From Aselliscus stoliczkanus (Eukaryota > Chordata > Mammalia > Chiroptera > Hipposideridae), in assembly GCA_033961575.1 (NCBI GenBank), contig CM066729.1, forward strand, positions 37,110,501-37,174,500: a stretch of DNA of 64,000 nucleotides, in the 5' to 3' direction. Positions 10,261 to 22,842 of the stretch are shown piece after piece. Position 1 is the stretch's first letter; every line of letters begins with the position of its first letter. Below the pieces are notes generated by a model, which was not told the DNA's origin, did no database searches, and worked only from the letters and a program-made list of their open reading frames with translations. A program made the translations under genes and the position numbers.

Positions 10261-12104
10261 ACCCTGTTGTTGCCCATCTTGTTCAGATTTTCCCAACTAA
10301 CATGCTCAGACTAGTCTGGAAGCACATTTCTAGCTCATCCAAACCTTACCACTAAACACTTGAGCCCCAATTCCTACCCTTCAGAGCAGTTCACAGGGTT
10401 CTGATTTGAGGGAACAGGGAAATACTACAGACAGGGAGAGTGGTGGGAATTTGTGGTGAAGACCTCTCATGCTAAAGTTAGAAGACCAAGGGGTAAAACC
10501 CAAGGTACCACCAGCAACTTCAGACAAGAGACAGGGCTGTGAAAGTTATTTGAACTGACAAACATAATGGTCATATTGAAATGCAGTAAGAAAGTTGACA
10601 TATGATGAACGTTTGAGATGTTTCGTGAAGTGAAAAGGAAATTCCCGAACCAGATAATTTCAGTCATTTTTCTTTCTAAGTTGGCATCAATGAGTCCCTC
10701 ATCTCCACTACTGTTGGTTTTACCCAAATAAGTAACACCACTGAAATCTGTTTGATGGGATAAGAGAGTGTTGCTAAAACAAGAAAAATCTGTGAGAACA
10801 GAAGTGGTGGGAGGTCAGGAATTTTTAAAAGGCACCATTAGAGAAATGATGTGGTTTGGGGTATGTTCCTAAGGTAATGCAGTATGTGCTTGGTCAGGAA
10901 ATTCTTTGGACTGATAAATCATATTTTATTTTTATATGAGTCTTACGTTTATTAAATTCATTCTATATATCAAGCAAGTTTAGGTTTGATAAAATATATT
11001 TCTGAAAATTAAGCAGGAAGTGGCAGTCTAGTGGTTAGAGCACAGGATGCAGAATGAGGAGTTCTTTATTTTATTTTCACCACCATCACAAGTTCCAACA
11101 TAATGTGATCTGCACAGAAGAGCAAATGACTTTTCTTCTACTTTTCTCATCTGAAAAACAAACGAAAACAAAAACACAGACTTTTTCACCCTTTTCAAAA
11201 CACTTACCTATTCGTGCTTGCTGGCTTCTCTTATTTTCCCTTTTCTTTTTCCTTTTGATTAATAAGCCAACTCAAACTTTCAGAGAACCATGGCAGAGTG
11301 TAAGATAGATATTCTTTGCAGGTCTCTTAAGACCATTTTACATTTAAAAGAAAATGTCAAAGGCAGGACAAACCCTAATGAGAAGTTCAAAATACTTATA
11401 TTTGACCTTTGCTCAGAATAGGAACAAAGGGATCCCCAAAACCAAGTGAATATAAAATATTCTAAAGAATTTCCTCTCAAGTCTCCATAGAAAGACTTCT
11501 AATGTTTCCACAGTGCTTAGGAAAAGGATTAATTCTTAGACTCAAGAGAGGAAATAAATATTAGAAAATAACTATTAAAGAAAATACTCCTCAGTTTCAA
11601 GAATATCCTGATGTAGTCCATGTCTATAATCAAGCAAACAAAACAATCATGACAGAATTACTTTAGACTTTTAAAGAAATGTTGGAATTAGTAAACATTT
11701 TCACAAAAAGATGTTATTTACTTTTTTACTGTTTTTCTGGAATTCAAATGCCCCATTATTTTCTCCCTCTTTAGGTTATAAACATTTGAGGGCAAGGACT
11801 ATGTGTTCTATGTTTTATGGATCTCCCATAACTGCTGACACCTTTGATTGACAATGTGAAGAACCTGACTCTTAGCTAAAAGATATTTCCCTCCTGGTAA
11901 TGTCAAATTCTCCTTTGGTTTCTTAAAAAAAAAAAAAAAAAAAGACGTCACAGACATAAGCTTATACAGAATCAAAATTATAAAGAATTTATAACATTAA
12001 ATATTTTTACTTATTATTATAACATATATTTTATTTATTTTATGTATTTATATTTTACAATATTTATTTTATAAAGTTCACAATACTCACTGTTACACAA
12101 TGAA
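10261..12104. other. Unassigned AT-rich noncoding sequence
   Basis: Contains an A19 tract at 11925-11943 and a strongly A/T-only stretch at about 11998-12078. Open frames at 10467-10727, 11054-11308 and 11280-11480 are unrelated to any family I know and overlap on opposite strands; treated as chance. The A tract may be the tail of a lost retroposon. Confidence 0.35.
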
Positions 12105-12665
12105 TGCTGTAGGGGAGGAAAAAATTTCCTTCTACCTTATAGGTTTTCTCAATAATCTAATAATCAAATTAACATAAGGCGGATTAACAGCAGGAAAATA
12201 AATTTAATTACATACGTTTGAGGACCCCATAAGAATATGAGGCACACAGGCAGTCAGGCAGTTGAGGATTATATGTCATCTTGAGCTAAGGAGGCAGAAG
12301 TAGGAGTCTGGGACCTCAAAGGGGAGGAAGACAATTTACAGGAAGATGGAAAGAGCAAGTGTTTGGTAAACAAATGTTTGCCTTGCCATGCAAAGACAAA
12401 GGGACACAGAGAAAACTTGGAATAAGTAGGCCCTGCTAAATTCACCCCAGTCTACCACACCTAGCTCATAATCATTGCAGTTATCCCTGGCGATAGCTCT
12501 TCCAGGAACAGGCCCTCTATCTAAATTCTTTTAGGCAGTCAAGGGGGAGGTAAAAAGAAAAACCTCCTGAGTCTTTTGTTTCTTCAAACTAAGCAGTCTA
12601 AAATAATCCTCATGCCAAAGAGACGCATTTTGGGGTGGCAAATTTTGCTCCCCTAAAGTGTTTTT
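12105..12665 (-). mobile_element. Endogenous-retrovirus-type LTR (solo), same family as the one at 7.3 kb
   Basis: Read on the minus strand it begins with 'tttgccaccccaaaatgcgtctctttggc' and ends with 'ttattttcctgctgttaatccgcc...cctataaggtagaaggaaattttttcctcccc', the same left and right blocks as the plus-strand LTR at 7290-7815. No internal retroviral sequence is attached on either side, so it is a solo LTR. Age appears ancient from the divergence between the two copies. Confidence 0.6.
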
Positions 12666-13185
12666 AAAATGAGTTGACAGACTCTCTTCCCCTGACATTT
12701 TAGATTTTAATCTAATCATTGCTGTTTTATATTAACTCTGGTTGAGCAAACCATTTTAACAATCCCTTTGTTGTGAACCTAAGTGTTAATGCCAAATACA
12801 CAGGATTAGTTATTTCCAACTAGGACCTTTATTGAAAACCCTGGACTGGAGGGAGTTTCAGAGACAATGAGACACTAGATTGCATTGAGTCTAACTGGCT
12901 TATTGGAGTGTTCCCTGTGGCATTTAAAACCCCTGGCACAGAATTTGAGATCAACTGCTCACAGTTGTGCATTGTTAACTATATATTGCTCATAAACGCA
13001 CAGCATTTCCTAAAATAGATGCTAAGGTCCCTGAGTGTAGCAACCATAACTTCTATCTGATTCATAGCATTTAATACTATTCTGAAAGGTGAAAGCAATT
13101 TCATTTAGTCCAAAATTTCACAAACCATGAGTATAGCAGATTGGTAAAATAGAACAATTTGTTTTTACCTCATACTAATAAAAGT
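12666..13185. other. Unassigned noncoding sequence
   Basis: No repeat, exon or RNA gene recognised. Confidence 0.3.

Positions 13186-13230
<45 letters not shown>
13186..13230 (+). repeat. (GT)n microsatellite
   Basis: About 22 uninterrupted GT units. Long enough to be polymorphic. Confidence 0.98.
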
Positions 13231-13232
<2 letters not shown>

Positions 13233-13244
13233 CTATAGTATAGT

Positions 13245-13770
13245 GTGAACAAAAGAAATGTTCAGCCTAGGAAAAAGTTTTATAAGACTTTATCTGAGCC
13301 AAACTGACAATTGCTGAGAATCAAAATCTCAATGGATTGATATGTTATTCTGGAGAATGGCAGTTTTGCAGCTTATTTTATAGATTAGAATCAAAGGAGG
13401 AGACATGGGGGTAGGGGAGGGAGTGGAGAGACACATACTTCTTTTACATTGGTGGACAGTTAACATTTACAGCATATAGAAATGCTATGTGGGCAACAAG
13501 ATAACAATGTGCTCTCGTGCTGTGATGCTGGCAATTGTGCCTTCAAGGGGGCTGGAAAAGATTACTCTGACATTTCAAGGTATGTAATCGTCAATGTGCG
13601 AAGATAATAGATCATTTCGAAGCTAAAGATTGGACTTTGTCAAGGAAGCTACAGGCCTAGAATAGGTCTACCCACCATAACCCTCTTTTGGTTAGGAATT
13701 TTTACATTCAGACCACCCTGTGTGGTTACTTTGGGTTTGTAAGACCCACCATGCAGACCACCCCAGTGCT
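13245..13770. repeat. Probable LTR- or ERV-derived ancient repeat, unassigned
   Basis: The phrases 'tatctgagccaaactgacaattgctgagaatc', 'ggagaatggcagttttgcagcttattttata' and 'ggcaacaagataacaatgtgctctcgtgc' recur in eutherian genomes as I recall them, in an LTR/ERV-related repeat. I cannot name the family or its ends. No coding content. Confidence 0.3.
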
Positions 13771-14795
13771 TGTCAGGTTTGCTGTGTAGCCTCTTTTTCA
13801 TCCACAATAGCTAATGATATCTAAGAAGAGATATGCTGAAGACTTCTAGGTATAGAGAAAAAGATTTTTGCGTTGTGTTTTTAAATGAATCTGGTAGTCA
13901 TTTATTTTAACTGTTAGTTGCACATTTCTTTACATAAGGAGAAATGCTTTCAAAATATGGTCTTGACTCAATAAGAAAATGTTCAATGCTTATCTACTGA
14001 TTTGCCATTAGGAACTGTTTGATAATCATTTATACATCACAAGGTTGGTGAGCAAATAACAAAGTATTATTTGTTAATAAGACAAACACAGTTCTCTACA
14101 ACATATTCACAGGCATTCTAACTAATGTCTCAATGATTCAAGTTACTAGTAGTTGGAAGATAGCTATTAAAATAAACCTTGAGTATCACAGGAAAACTCT
14201 GCTTTTTCACTGAAAATACACTGATGCTCTTTTATGATAACAATAAATAGATTAACTATAGATGTAATTTAAATTTTATGGCAACGATTCTGTACATTTT
14301 TGCTAACATCATCTTTCACCTCCACCAAAAAGAAGACTAATGGCTAATCCAGTGCTTTGTTTCCTAAAACTTATGTCAACATCTTCTTCACTAAAGTTTT
14401 CTGAATTCACTCCCCATCCCCAACACACACTAAATTTACAGTTACATATGTATCATTTTCCTCAGAAAATGATTTGAAAACTAGGTGAACTGCTCTATAC
14501 AACAAAGCATGAAAGGACCACATTGAGACAGGTAGAAGAGGTAGAGACATGGCCTCACAAAAGACCCCACACCTGACACAGTGACAAGCAATAGAGAAGG
14601 ATCTTACCAGGGGCAAGCCTCTTCCACATCTGGCAACCAACCCTGAGAGCTGCACCAAGGAGACAAGCCCCCAAAATGTCTGACTTACAAAATCAAGGGG
14701 GCTGATATCTAGGGTACACAAAGTGCTGTAGAAAACTCACACTCCCCACTAAAACAGCTTGGTGTGGTTTAATTGCCCTGTGGGGAGAAAAAACA
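13771..14795. other. Unassigned noncoding sequence
   Basis: Nothing assignable on either strand. The 104-codon minus-strand frame at 14407-14721 has no recognisable domain and probably overlaps the upstream part of the L1 that follows. Confidence 0.3.
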
Positions 14796-14800
14796 CTAAC

Positions 14801-14842
<42 letters not shown>

Positions 14843-14843
14843 A
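14796..14843 (+). repeat. (AACT)n microsatellite
   Basis: About 11 tandem AACT/CTAA units, essentially perfect. Confidence 0.97.
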
Positions 14844-14869
14844 CAGCAGCTTGAAAAGCACCCAGGCTA

Positions 14870-17800
14870 TATGTGAAGAACATTTACTTGCTAACCTAAA
14901 GCTGTCAGCTGCAGGGGCAGGCAATAGTTGAAACTTTCCTGGGAAACAGAGGCACTGATGGATGTCATGTTTACACTCTCTGTCTACTCTGCTAACACAA
15001 GTTGGTGAGTTTAGACGCTGCTCCCCACTGTTGCCCTACTAAGACAGGTGGGGGTAAGCAGTTGCAGTATTATCCCACTGCCTTGATGAAATAGAAGTGT
15101 GTGGGTATTTGCAACTGTCTCCTGCCTCCTGAATAGGGTAGGCTAACGCGAATGATTGTGGCGTCCTCTCACTCCCTAGCCAAAGTCTTTGAGTTTTGAA
15201 ACCCTCATCCCTTGGCTGGAATGGTGAGCAGGAATGGTCACAGCGTTCTCCCATCCCCCAGCCTAAAGCTGGTACATAAGCAGACAAGGCACTTTCTCAC
15301 TGCACTGCAGAAGCCCGCAGGCATATGTAGTTAAGACATTTTCCTGCTGCGTTCCTGAAACCGGGTGAAAGAGCCCTGCCCCCTACACTCTAAGGCTGCC
15401 CTGTTAAATCCCGTGCGTATGTGCAGTCCACACAAGGAACACCCCTGGATCATCCGATCCTGGTGACCAATGAGGCTGGTGTAAATGAGCTCCACAGGAC
15501 TGCAACAACCCAAAAGATAGTTCTTGGAAGGCCACTTCCCCCAGAACACTGCACTAACTACAGACAAACACAATCCGTCTTGCTGTGAAAAAAAAGGCGT
15601 ATTTACTTAGTCTGGAGCTTCAGCGTAAAGGACAGGCTTCAGGTTTCCCACATATCTAGAGGCTAAGGGGATGCTCCCAGGGAACAAGAACAGAGAGAAA
15701 CGATCCTTGTGTACCCTCTTGGCCTTACTATAGTTTGAAAAAACTTCCCAGAAAGGAGCTTAAGTACTCATCTGGTGTCCTGATTTCAGTACTAGTCACC
15801 CAGGGGACACTTCCAGATCACCTGGTCTGGAGGCAAGCAGAGATAATGGTTGTAGAACCATAGGACTATATAAATCTGCAGACTATAAAAGCTGCTGCCT
15901 GAGGGACTGACTTCCAATCAGCCTGAAATTAGTAGTAAATGAGATTCCTCCCCTTGGAACATAGACAGGTCTTGATACACTTTCAGCAGTGAGGGCATAT
16001 CAAGAAAAACTTAGGTGTACTAGACAATAACAAAGTTGTAAGACAACTGACAACTAGGGCAAGGATGAATGAGAATGATCATCAGGTAAACAAGGACTCT
16101 CCTTTAAGACTGAAAAAGGTATTTGTTTCACCTAATATATAAGGGTGCACACAGAAAGTTAAAAAAATAATGAAATAAAGTAATATGTTTCAAAAGAGAA
16201 AATAAGACAAAGCCTCAGAAAAGGTCTTAAGGATATGGAGATAAGTAATCTACCTGACACAGAATTTAAAGTAATGGTCATAAAGTTGTTCAGCTAACTG
16301 GAGAAAAGTGGGTGAACACAGTGAGAATATCAACAGAGAGACAGAAAATATAAGAAAGCACCAAAAAGAAATAAGAGAACTAAAAAATACATACTGCGTG
16401 TGTTCAACAACAGAATGGAGAAAATAGAAAATGAATCAGTGAGCTGGAAGACAAAGCAATAGAGCTTACCCAGACAGAGTAGCAAAATGAAAAACTAATT
16501 TTAAAACTGAAAAGAAAAATACATGATGGGTCCTCTGAGACAACATCAAGTAGCATACCATTCATATTACAGGGGGCCCAGAAGGAGAAGAGAGAGAAAG
16601 GGCCAGAAAAAAATTGTATGAAGAAATCATAGCTGAAAACTTCCCTATTAGGGGAAAGAAAACAGACATTCAGGTCCAGGAAAGGCAGAGAGTTCCAAAT
16701 AATATGAAACCAAATCGTTCACAAATGATACATTATAATTAAAATGGTAAAAGTTAAGATAGAGTCTTAAAAGCTGTAGGAAATACAATTTGCCAGGGAC
16801 AAGGAAAACCCCAATAAACCATTGGCAGATTTTTCAGCAGAAACTTTACAAAACCTGAAGAGAGGAGCATGACATATTCAAAGTGCTAAAAGGATAAAAT
16901 GAACAACCAAGAACCCTCTACCTGGCAAAGTTATTCAAAACTGGAGAGATCGAGTTTTCCAGACAAGAAAAACTAAGGAGTTTATCACCATTAAACTGAC
17001 CTTACAAGAAATGTTAAAGGGACTTCTTACAGCTGAAAACAAATGGTATTAATTAATAATAACAAAACACACAAAGGTAAAAAATCTCACTGGAAAAGGT
17101 AAGTAATAGCAAAGGTAGTGAAACAATCTCTTGTAAAGCAAATATGAAGATTAAAAGAAAAAAGTAGTAAGTTAACTCAAATTACAATAATTAGGGCCGG
17201 CCGAGTGGAGCGTTGGTTAAGGGTTGGCTTGGGATGCCAACTCGGAGCAGCAGGGCCCCAGTTTGGATCCCATATGAGGGCCAGTGACGCTGCGTCCTCT
17301 AAAGCTAAGATGGTAAATGACAGCTCCACCTGGAGCTGGGCTGCCATGAGTCTCCTGCGTCGGCGTCATCTGCAGTGGGGCTGGCCAGCAGCTGGCATGC
17401 ACTCTTGTGAGCTGCTGTGAGCCACAGTGAGCAGCAGTCCAATGGCCGGCGAGTGACTGCTTCACCCAGAAAGTGCAATGATAATACCAACATGGGACAG
17501 TGAAGTGATGTCCTCCACAACTAGACTGAACAAAAAAAAAAAAAAAAGGACAGCAATGTGTCTGTTCCCTTCCCCCAATTCTCCAATAAAATCTTAAACA
17601 AAAAAAATTACAATAATTAGTTAAGGGATGCCAAAAATACAAAGAAGCAAAAACTGTCATCAATATATATAACTTGGGTGGGCAGTAAAACTGTAAAGCT
17701 TTAGAATGTGTTCAAATTTAAGTTACCATCAACTTAAAATAGGCTATTTTGTACATAGGATGTTATATGGAACCTCACAGTAACCACAAAGGAAAAAAGA

Positions 17801-17990
17801 ATGTATAGTAAATACACAAAAGAAAATGAGAAATAAATCTAATCACTGCACTGAAGAAAGCCATCAAACCACAAGGAAGAGAGAATGACATGAGTAAAAT
17901 AATTTTATTATTGTTTAAACTAATTTAAGTTTGGGTTTCAGTTACATAGAGACAGAAGTATACTAAGATACAATGTGCAAGAAAAAAAAA
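14870..17990 (+). mobile_element. Old L1 LINE, 5' half (5'UTR and ORF1 relics)
   Basis: From about 16200 the order follows an old mammalian L1: ORF1-like A-rich sequence ('gacacagaatttaaagtaatgg', 'gaagaaatcatagctgaaaacttcccta', 'caggaaaggcagagagttcc'), then 'cagatttttcagcagaaactttac', 'aaccaagaaccctctacctggcaaag', 'cttacaagaaatgttaaagg', and the ORF1-ORF2 spacer ('ctcacagtaaccacaaagg', 'aaatacacaaaagaaaatgag'). Frames are destroyed by many stops. The stretch 14870-16000 is probably the divergent 5'UTR/leader; this left boundary is weak. A SINE with a perfect duplication splits it at 17194-17604. Confidence 0.8.
17194..17604 (+). mobile_element. tRNA-derived SINE, long form without mid block (class C), inside L1
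   Basis: Starts GGGCCGGCCGAGTGGAGCG, has the GAGCAGCAGGGCCCC linker, the B box GTTTGGATCCC, body 'aagatggtaaatgacagctccacc', and the C-rich tail ending CTCCAATAAAATCTT plus poly(A). Perfect 15-bp target-site duplication AAATTACAATAATTA (17179-17193, 17605-17619). Inserted in the ORF1-ORF2 spacer of the old L1. Confidence 0.96.
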
Positions 17991-18639
17991 GGACAGTAAA
18001 GAAGTAATACAGACAAACTTTAGTCAAACTACAATTTTTCCTGGAGTCATCCATGATTGCTTGCTAGATTTCCCAAGTTATTCAAACATAGGAGTTAAGA
18101 TAAATAACAATAGTTACAGATTACAGAGGTAAACAATAAAAAATCATTCCAAATACAGTTGTAAGAGTCTTATGTTGCTCTACTGGTGGTCCTATGCTGC
18201 AGTTGTTGCTATTGTTAAAGCCTTGAGTTTTCTTACAATAGCTGAGGTTTATTAAGCTTTATTGCATGAGTCAAGTAATTCATTGTATAGTGAACTCAGA
18301 TTGTGGTTTCTTTGCATCACCAAGAGTTGAATCAGCCTATTACTTAATTTTGTTTATTTCTACATGGCCACCTAAGAACAAAGAGACAATCATTTTTCAG
18401 TTCACATACAATACTAACAGCTACTCAGGTGATTGTCTTAGTTCACCATTGAAGATTTCTCCTTCAGTGCATCATCATTTGACTTAGCCAGTTAATGGAT
18501 AACACCCTTGTGCTTTGACAATTTCTAAGCTAAGTATAATCTTTCTGGCCCATAGCTGTTCATTATTAATGCCCAAGTTTCATTTTTCTTTTTTAACTCC
18601 TATTCTTTAATAAAGTATTTCAATAACTTTGTTTAAGAA
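17991..18639. other. Unassigned noncoding sequence
   Basis: No clear gene or repeat; the L1 may extend a little further in very decayed form. Confidence 0.3.
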
Positions 18640-18850
18640 CAAAAGATGCAGCCAGATCAGGCTGGAATCAGGTTTCTTGGACTTGAAACCTAGTTCTTAG
18701 TTACAAGCTTTTGTGCAACTAACAACCTCTCTGTACATTAATTTGCTCATTTGTAAAATGAGGAATAAGTAGAATGTATTTCATAGAATTGTGGGGAGGA
18801 TACCATGAGTGAATATATGGAGAACACTTAAAATGATCTTCACACACCAT
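18640..18850 (+). repeat. MIR SINE
   Basis: Shows the MIR core and its right side: 'cttttgtgcaactaacaacctctctgtacattaatttgctcatttgtaaaatgagg' then 'gaattgtggggaggataccatgagtgaatatatgg'. This is a typical old, gapped copy. Confidence 0.85.
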
Positions 18851-18859
18851 AAATATTTA

Positions 18860-19060
18860 GCTATTTATTCACTCATTCAGTTATTAAACAAGTAATTCAT
18901 TGAGATCCTAATATGGGTAAGGGACTGTCCTGAGACTTAGGTGGTTGCAAAGATAAAAAGGCATGATCCTTCTCTGCCTTTAGGAAGTTAACTGTCTGGT
19001 ATGTGAGTTAAGGTACAAACAAAAAAAATAATATCACATAGTATTCCAAAAATACCACTT
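18860..19060 (+). repeat. Ancient mammalian interspersed repeat fragment (family not assigned)
   Basis: Same kind of relic as at 3060 and 57055: 'cactcattcagttattaaacaagtaattcattgagatcctaatatgggtaagggactgtcctgag' followed by 'gatccttctctgcctttaggaagttaac'. Confidence 0.5.
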
Positions 19061-19459
19061 AAACTATATCCTATATAAAGAGGAAAGAAGACAGAGGTGG
19101 GTCAATGCTAGCATTGCTTTTCTCTTATATTCTTGTAATTTATGTAGTGCACTGATTTAGTGTTTTTTCTGTTACTATGAAGATTCTTTTTGTCAAAGCT
19201 TGCTTTCATGCCCATTGCCTTTTTTCCACATAACAAAGTAGCACAGTATACTGTAGTAGCAAGTGAAGATGCTAAAGAAAATACCAAAACATAGAAAACA
19301 TATTGTGGCCTTCACCCTGATTACTAGCTGAGTGGAACTGACCATACCTTCCTTTATGACTAATTGTGATAAATACTTTACTAACTCTGAAAGCTCAAAC
19401 ATCATACCCTATTGAGCTTTGAATCTCTAGTATGTAATAAAAGATTCCTGATTTCAGAG

Positions 19460-19740
19460 ATGTGGCCAATTAGAATATCACTTTCTCCTAGTCACAGTGA
19501 TTAGTTCAGAAAAGGGAAAATAACCCAAACAAGAGTCAGGAATTCTCTGCCAGGCAATTGTTGAAAGACTCATTCTGTCTGCTGAGTTTGCCAAGCTGTT
19601 GGAATACGAGGTGCAGTTGCCAACAACCATCTTGCTGCCACCTGGAGAAAGTCTGAGAAGGAAGCAGAACAGAGGCAAGAGAGCTAGAGACATGAGGGAG
19701 AATACTGACAATATTGGAACGCTGAATTTAGCTGGCCTTG
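19460..19740 (-). repeat. Ancient eutherian repeat, unassigned
   Basis: Contains 'ctagtcacagtgattagttcag', 'caaccatcttgctgccacctggagaaagtctgagaa' and 'gaggcaagagagctagagacatga'. This is a recurring eutherian phrase order (as I recall it) that appears to be the reverse of the family seen at 33715 and 45130. Family name uncertain. Confidence 0.4.
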
Positions 19741-20083
19741 GCCTTTCCAGGTAGTAAGCAAATACATTCTTTGTTCGCTTAAAACCAGTTTTGATAAAGA
19801 TGTTGTTTGTTCACACATAAGACCCAGAGTAAATGTTATTACTACCATTCCCTGGGAGGGTGTGTGTGTGTGTTAGGGGGGGGCGGGTGGAGTAAGTTGT
19901 AAGTAAAGCTTTCTAAAACATAGTTTTAGTATTTGAATAGTTATGGAGATATAACAACCATCACTATTTCCAACACTCCAGCCTCGCCCTCAATATTGTC
20001 ATTTGCTCAGTTTACAGTTTGCAAAAACTTCCTTTATCACAATGGATTCTAATTAAAATCTAGCCATCAAAAAGGGATTAATT
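19741..20083. other. Unassigned noncoding sequence with a GT/G-rich tract
   Basis: Holds a short GT run and a G-rich stretch (about 19855-19892). Otherwise nothing assignable. Confidence 0.4.
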
Positions 20084-20094
20084 TTATTAATTTT

Positions 20095-20543
20095 CTTTTT
20101 TTTAAAGATTTTATTGGGGAATTGGGGAAGGGGAACAGACAAGTTACTGTCCTTTTTGTTCTTCAGTCTAGATGTCGAGTACATTGCTTCACTGGCCCAT
20201 GTTGGTATTGTGATCATTGCACTCTTCTCAGCTGAGGCAGTCAGTTGCTGGTCTCTGGACGGCCACTCATGGCAGCTCACAGCAGCTCATGCTGGCTGCT
20301 GGCCACTAACGCTGACTGCAAGCCACTCATGGTAGCTCATGACAGCCCACTGCAGCAGGGGTTGCAGTCCATACCATCACCAGCGATTCACTGGAGCCCA
20401 GCTCCAGGTTGAGCTGTTGTTCACCATCTTAGCTGTAGAGGGTGCAGGGTCACTGGCCCTCATGTGGGATCCAAACAGTGTCCCTGCTGCTCAGAGCTGG
20501 TGTCCCAAGCCAACTCCTAATCAATGCACCACTCGGCCTGCCC
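20095..20543 (-). mobile_element. tRNA-derived SINE, long form with mid block (class B)
   Basis: Reverse copy, from the poly(A)/AAGATTTTATTGGGGAATTGG tail on the left to the ACTCGGCCTGCCC head on the right. It has the linker (GCTCAGAGCTGG on the plus strand, i.e. CCAGCTCTGAGC) and the mid block (CCCACTGCAGCAGGGG = CCCCTGCTGCAGTGGG), with a single tail unit. Probable target-site duplication TTATTAAT-TTT on both sides (about 20084 and 20547) is imperfect. Confidence 0.93.
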
Positions 20544-20944
20544 TTATTATTAATATTTTATGTGCAATAAAAGTAAGGCTCTGATCCAGTTATGTAACTT
20601 GCCTAATTTAATTCATTTAGTAGATGAGGTTGTTGTTTTTTTCAAAAACTTAATTTTTCATCATATAAAGAAATGTATATTGACTTACACTTTTAGCCAA
20701 AATGGAGCCATAAGCCCAGATTTATCATTTACCCTCTCATCTTAAACAAGTAGAAAACCAGTGGAGAAGGGGAAATATTGAAAAATAGGCACCACAAGCA
20801 CAGGACTATAGTCTCTGAGAGAAGGGAAACAAATAAGGTGAATCATGCAGTCCTACCAATTTAATGCCTGAAGGCAGTTTTCAAGATGCAAACCAGGCAG
20901 GATAAATCCAAAATGTGCCTTGTAGCTTCTCTGAGTTGAGGAGA
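20544..20944. other. Unassigned noncoding sequence
   Basis: No repeat family or gene recognised with confidence. Confidence 0.3.
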
Positions 20945-20945
20945 C

Positions 20946-20984
<39 letters not shown>

Positions 20985-20988
20985 ATAT
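20946..20988 (+). repeat. (AAAT)n microsatellite
   Basis: About 10 near-perfect AAAT units. The A-richness suggests origin in an old poly(A) tail. Confidence 0.96.
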
Positions 20989-21169
20989 AAAGTCCAGGGA
21001 GACCAAGGCAACTAGAATGTAGATGTAGAGTACTAGAAAGGAAGGAGCTTCAGGTTGCTGTACAGAGAGAAAGTGCCAAAGATTTGCAGAACAAAAACCT
21101 TCTTTTTTTGGTTGAGTAATAATCAGTGCATACTAGAAAAAGATGATCTAAGTTCAGAGAAAGAGCCAC

Positions 21170-21650
21170 CAGAAAGGAGTAGGCAGAACAAGTCCTGATG
21201 CTCACACTGGTCTGAACGTAGTTTGTTTTCCAATCAGCCAGAGTGGGAAGAACCTGTCATACAATAAAAGGGTGGAACCCTCAGGAGAGCCATGCATTGG
21301 TGGTGGGGATGAATTAGCTCTGGAAACGAAGGTGTAGCTGCAGCCTGAGTCTAAAGGCCTGAGAGCAAGGAGAACCGATGGTGTAACTTTTAGTTCAAGT
21401 TCAGGAGAAAACCAGTGTCCCAGCTCAAAAACAGAGTGAATTCTCTCCTACCTCCCCTTGTTGTACTATTCAGGACTCCAACTGACTGGGTGATGCCCGC
21501 CCCCCATATTGAGGAGGGCAATAGCTTTACTCAGTCTACCAATTCAAATGTTAGTCTCATCCAAAAATACTCTTACATATACACTCAAAATAATGTTTAA
21601 TGAAACATCTGGGCACTCTTTGGCTTAGTTAAGTTGACACATCAAATTAA
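21170..21650 (+). repeat. Ancient eutherian repeat (possible old L1 3' end), unassigned
   Basis: Phrase order 'gcctgagtctaaaggcctgagagcaagg', 'ctactcaggactccaactgactgggtgatgcc', 'ttgaggagggcaatagctttactcagtc' and 'aagttgacacatcaaattaactgttac' matches a common eutherian repeat from memory. I cannot name the subfamily; it abuts the L1 that begins near 21655. Confidence 0.45.
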
Positions 21651-22842
21651 CTGTTACGAAGTATAAATAGAGCAATAATTTAAAAGTAAAAGAAAGAGAA
21701 AAGATAGACAATGAAAACAAATTTAAAAATCTGAAGTACCCACACTAATATCAAACAAAATGAATCTCAAAATAAGGAAATTGCTGGTAAATGTATCAAT
21801 TTATCAAGAGGAAAAAAAATTCTAAATGTATATGCACCTAGTAACAAAGCTTCAACATACATAAAGCAATAGCTGAAGAAAAACCTAACAGGATATACAT
21901 TAAATCTATTATTATGGTGGGGATTTCCACACTCTTTCCTCAGTGGATAAAATATGAGTACTGTTAGAGAAAAATCAGTAATATTATTCAAATACCACTA
22001 CCAACATTTATAGAACATGGAATCCAAAAACAGCAGAATACAATCTTCTTGTTAAATATGCATGCAGCATTCACAGGACAGATCAGGACAGATCATATCC
22101 TGATCATAAAACAAGTTTCAATAAATTTAAGAGTACTGAAATAATGAAGTGTTTTCTACTATTTAAAAAAATAAGAAATCAAAAACAATACCTAGCAAAT
22201 CTCAAAATAATAAAAGTTATGCAACACACATGGGTCTAAGAATAGTTAGAAGAGAAATTAGAAAATATTTTGATTAGATGGAAATTTAAATACAACATAT
22301 AAGAATTGGTGGGATGTAGCTAAAGTAGTGCTTAGAGGAAAATTTAAAGCTTTAAATGCTTTCATTACAAATAAAGAAAGTTCTATAAACAATGATCTGA
22401 GCCTGCGTCTTAAGAAACTAAATACAGATCAGTAAATTAAACTCAAAGTAAACAGAATAGAAGGATGATAACGAACAGGAATCATTGAGAGAACAGAAAA
22501 AAGAATAGGGAAAATCAGCAAAACCAAAACTTATAGCTTTTAAGAGAATAATAAAATTGGCAAGTGTCCTGCCATACTGATCAGAAAAAAAGAGAGAATA
22601 CAGTAATTATTAATCAGGAATTGAAGAGAGGATGTCATGACAGATTCTACTGGTACTTTTTTAAATAATGAAAAAATATGAATAACTTTATATGAATCAA
22701 TTTAAGAACGTTGATGAACAAATTCCTTTAATGTAAAAATTTCAAAAGCTCATTCAAGAAGTAACAGACAACCTGAATAGTCTTACATTTGCTAAAGTAA
22801 TTGAGTGCATAGTTAAAAACCTTCTCTCAAAAAACTAAACTA

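Noticed and set aside
13186..13230. Simple repeats considered as CRISPR- or satellite-like arrays
   Set aside because: They are ordinary microsatellites of 2- to 4-bp units with no spacers and no higher-order unit.
14870..16200. Possible independent gene or 5' exon upstream of the L1 ORF1 region
   Set aside because: The composition and position fit a divergent L1 5'UTR/leader. Frames are short and disordered.
17194..17290. tRNA-like sequences with A and B boxes at each SINE head, considered as tRNA genes
   Set aside because: They lack a foldable acceptor stem closed by a matching 3' half and are always fused to SINE bodies or poly(A) with target-site duplications.
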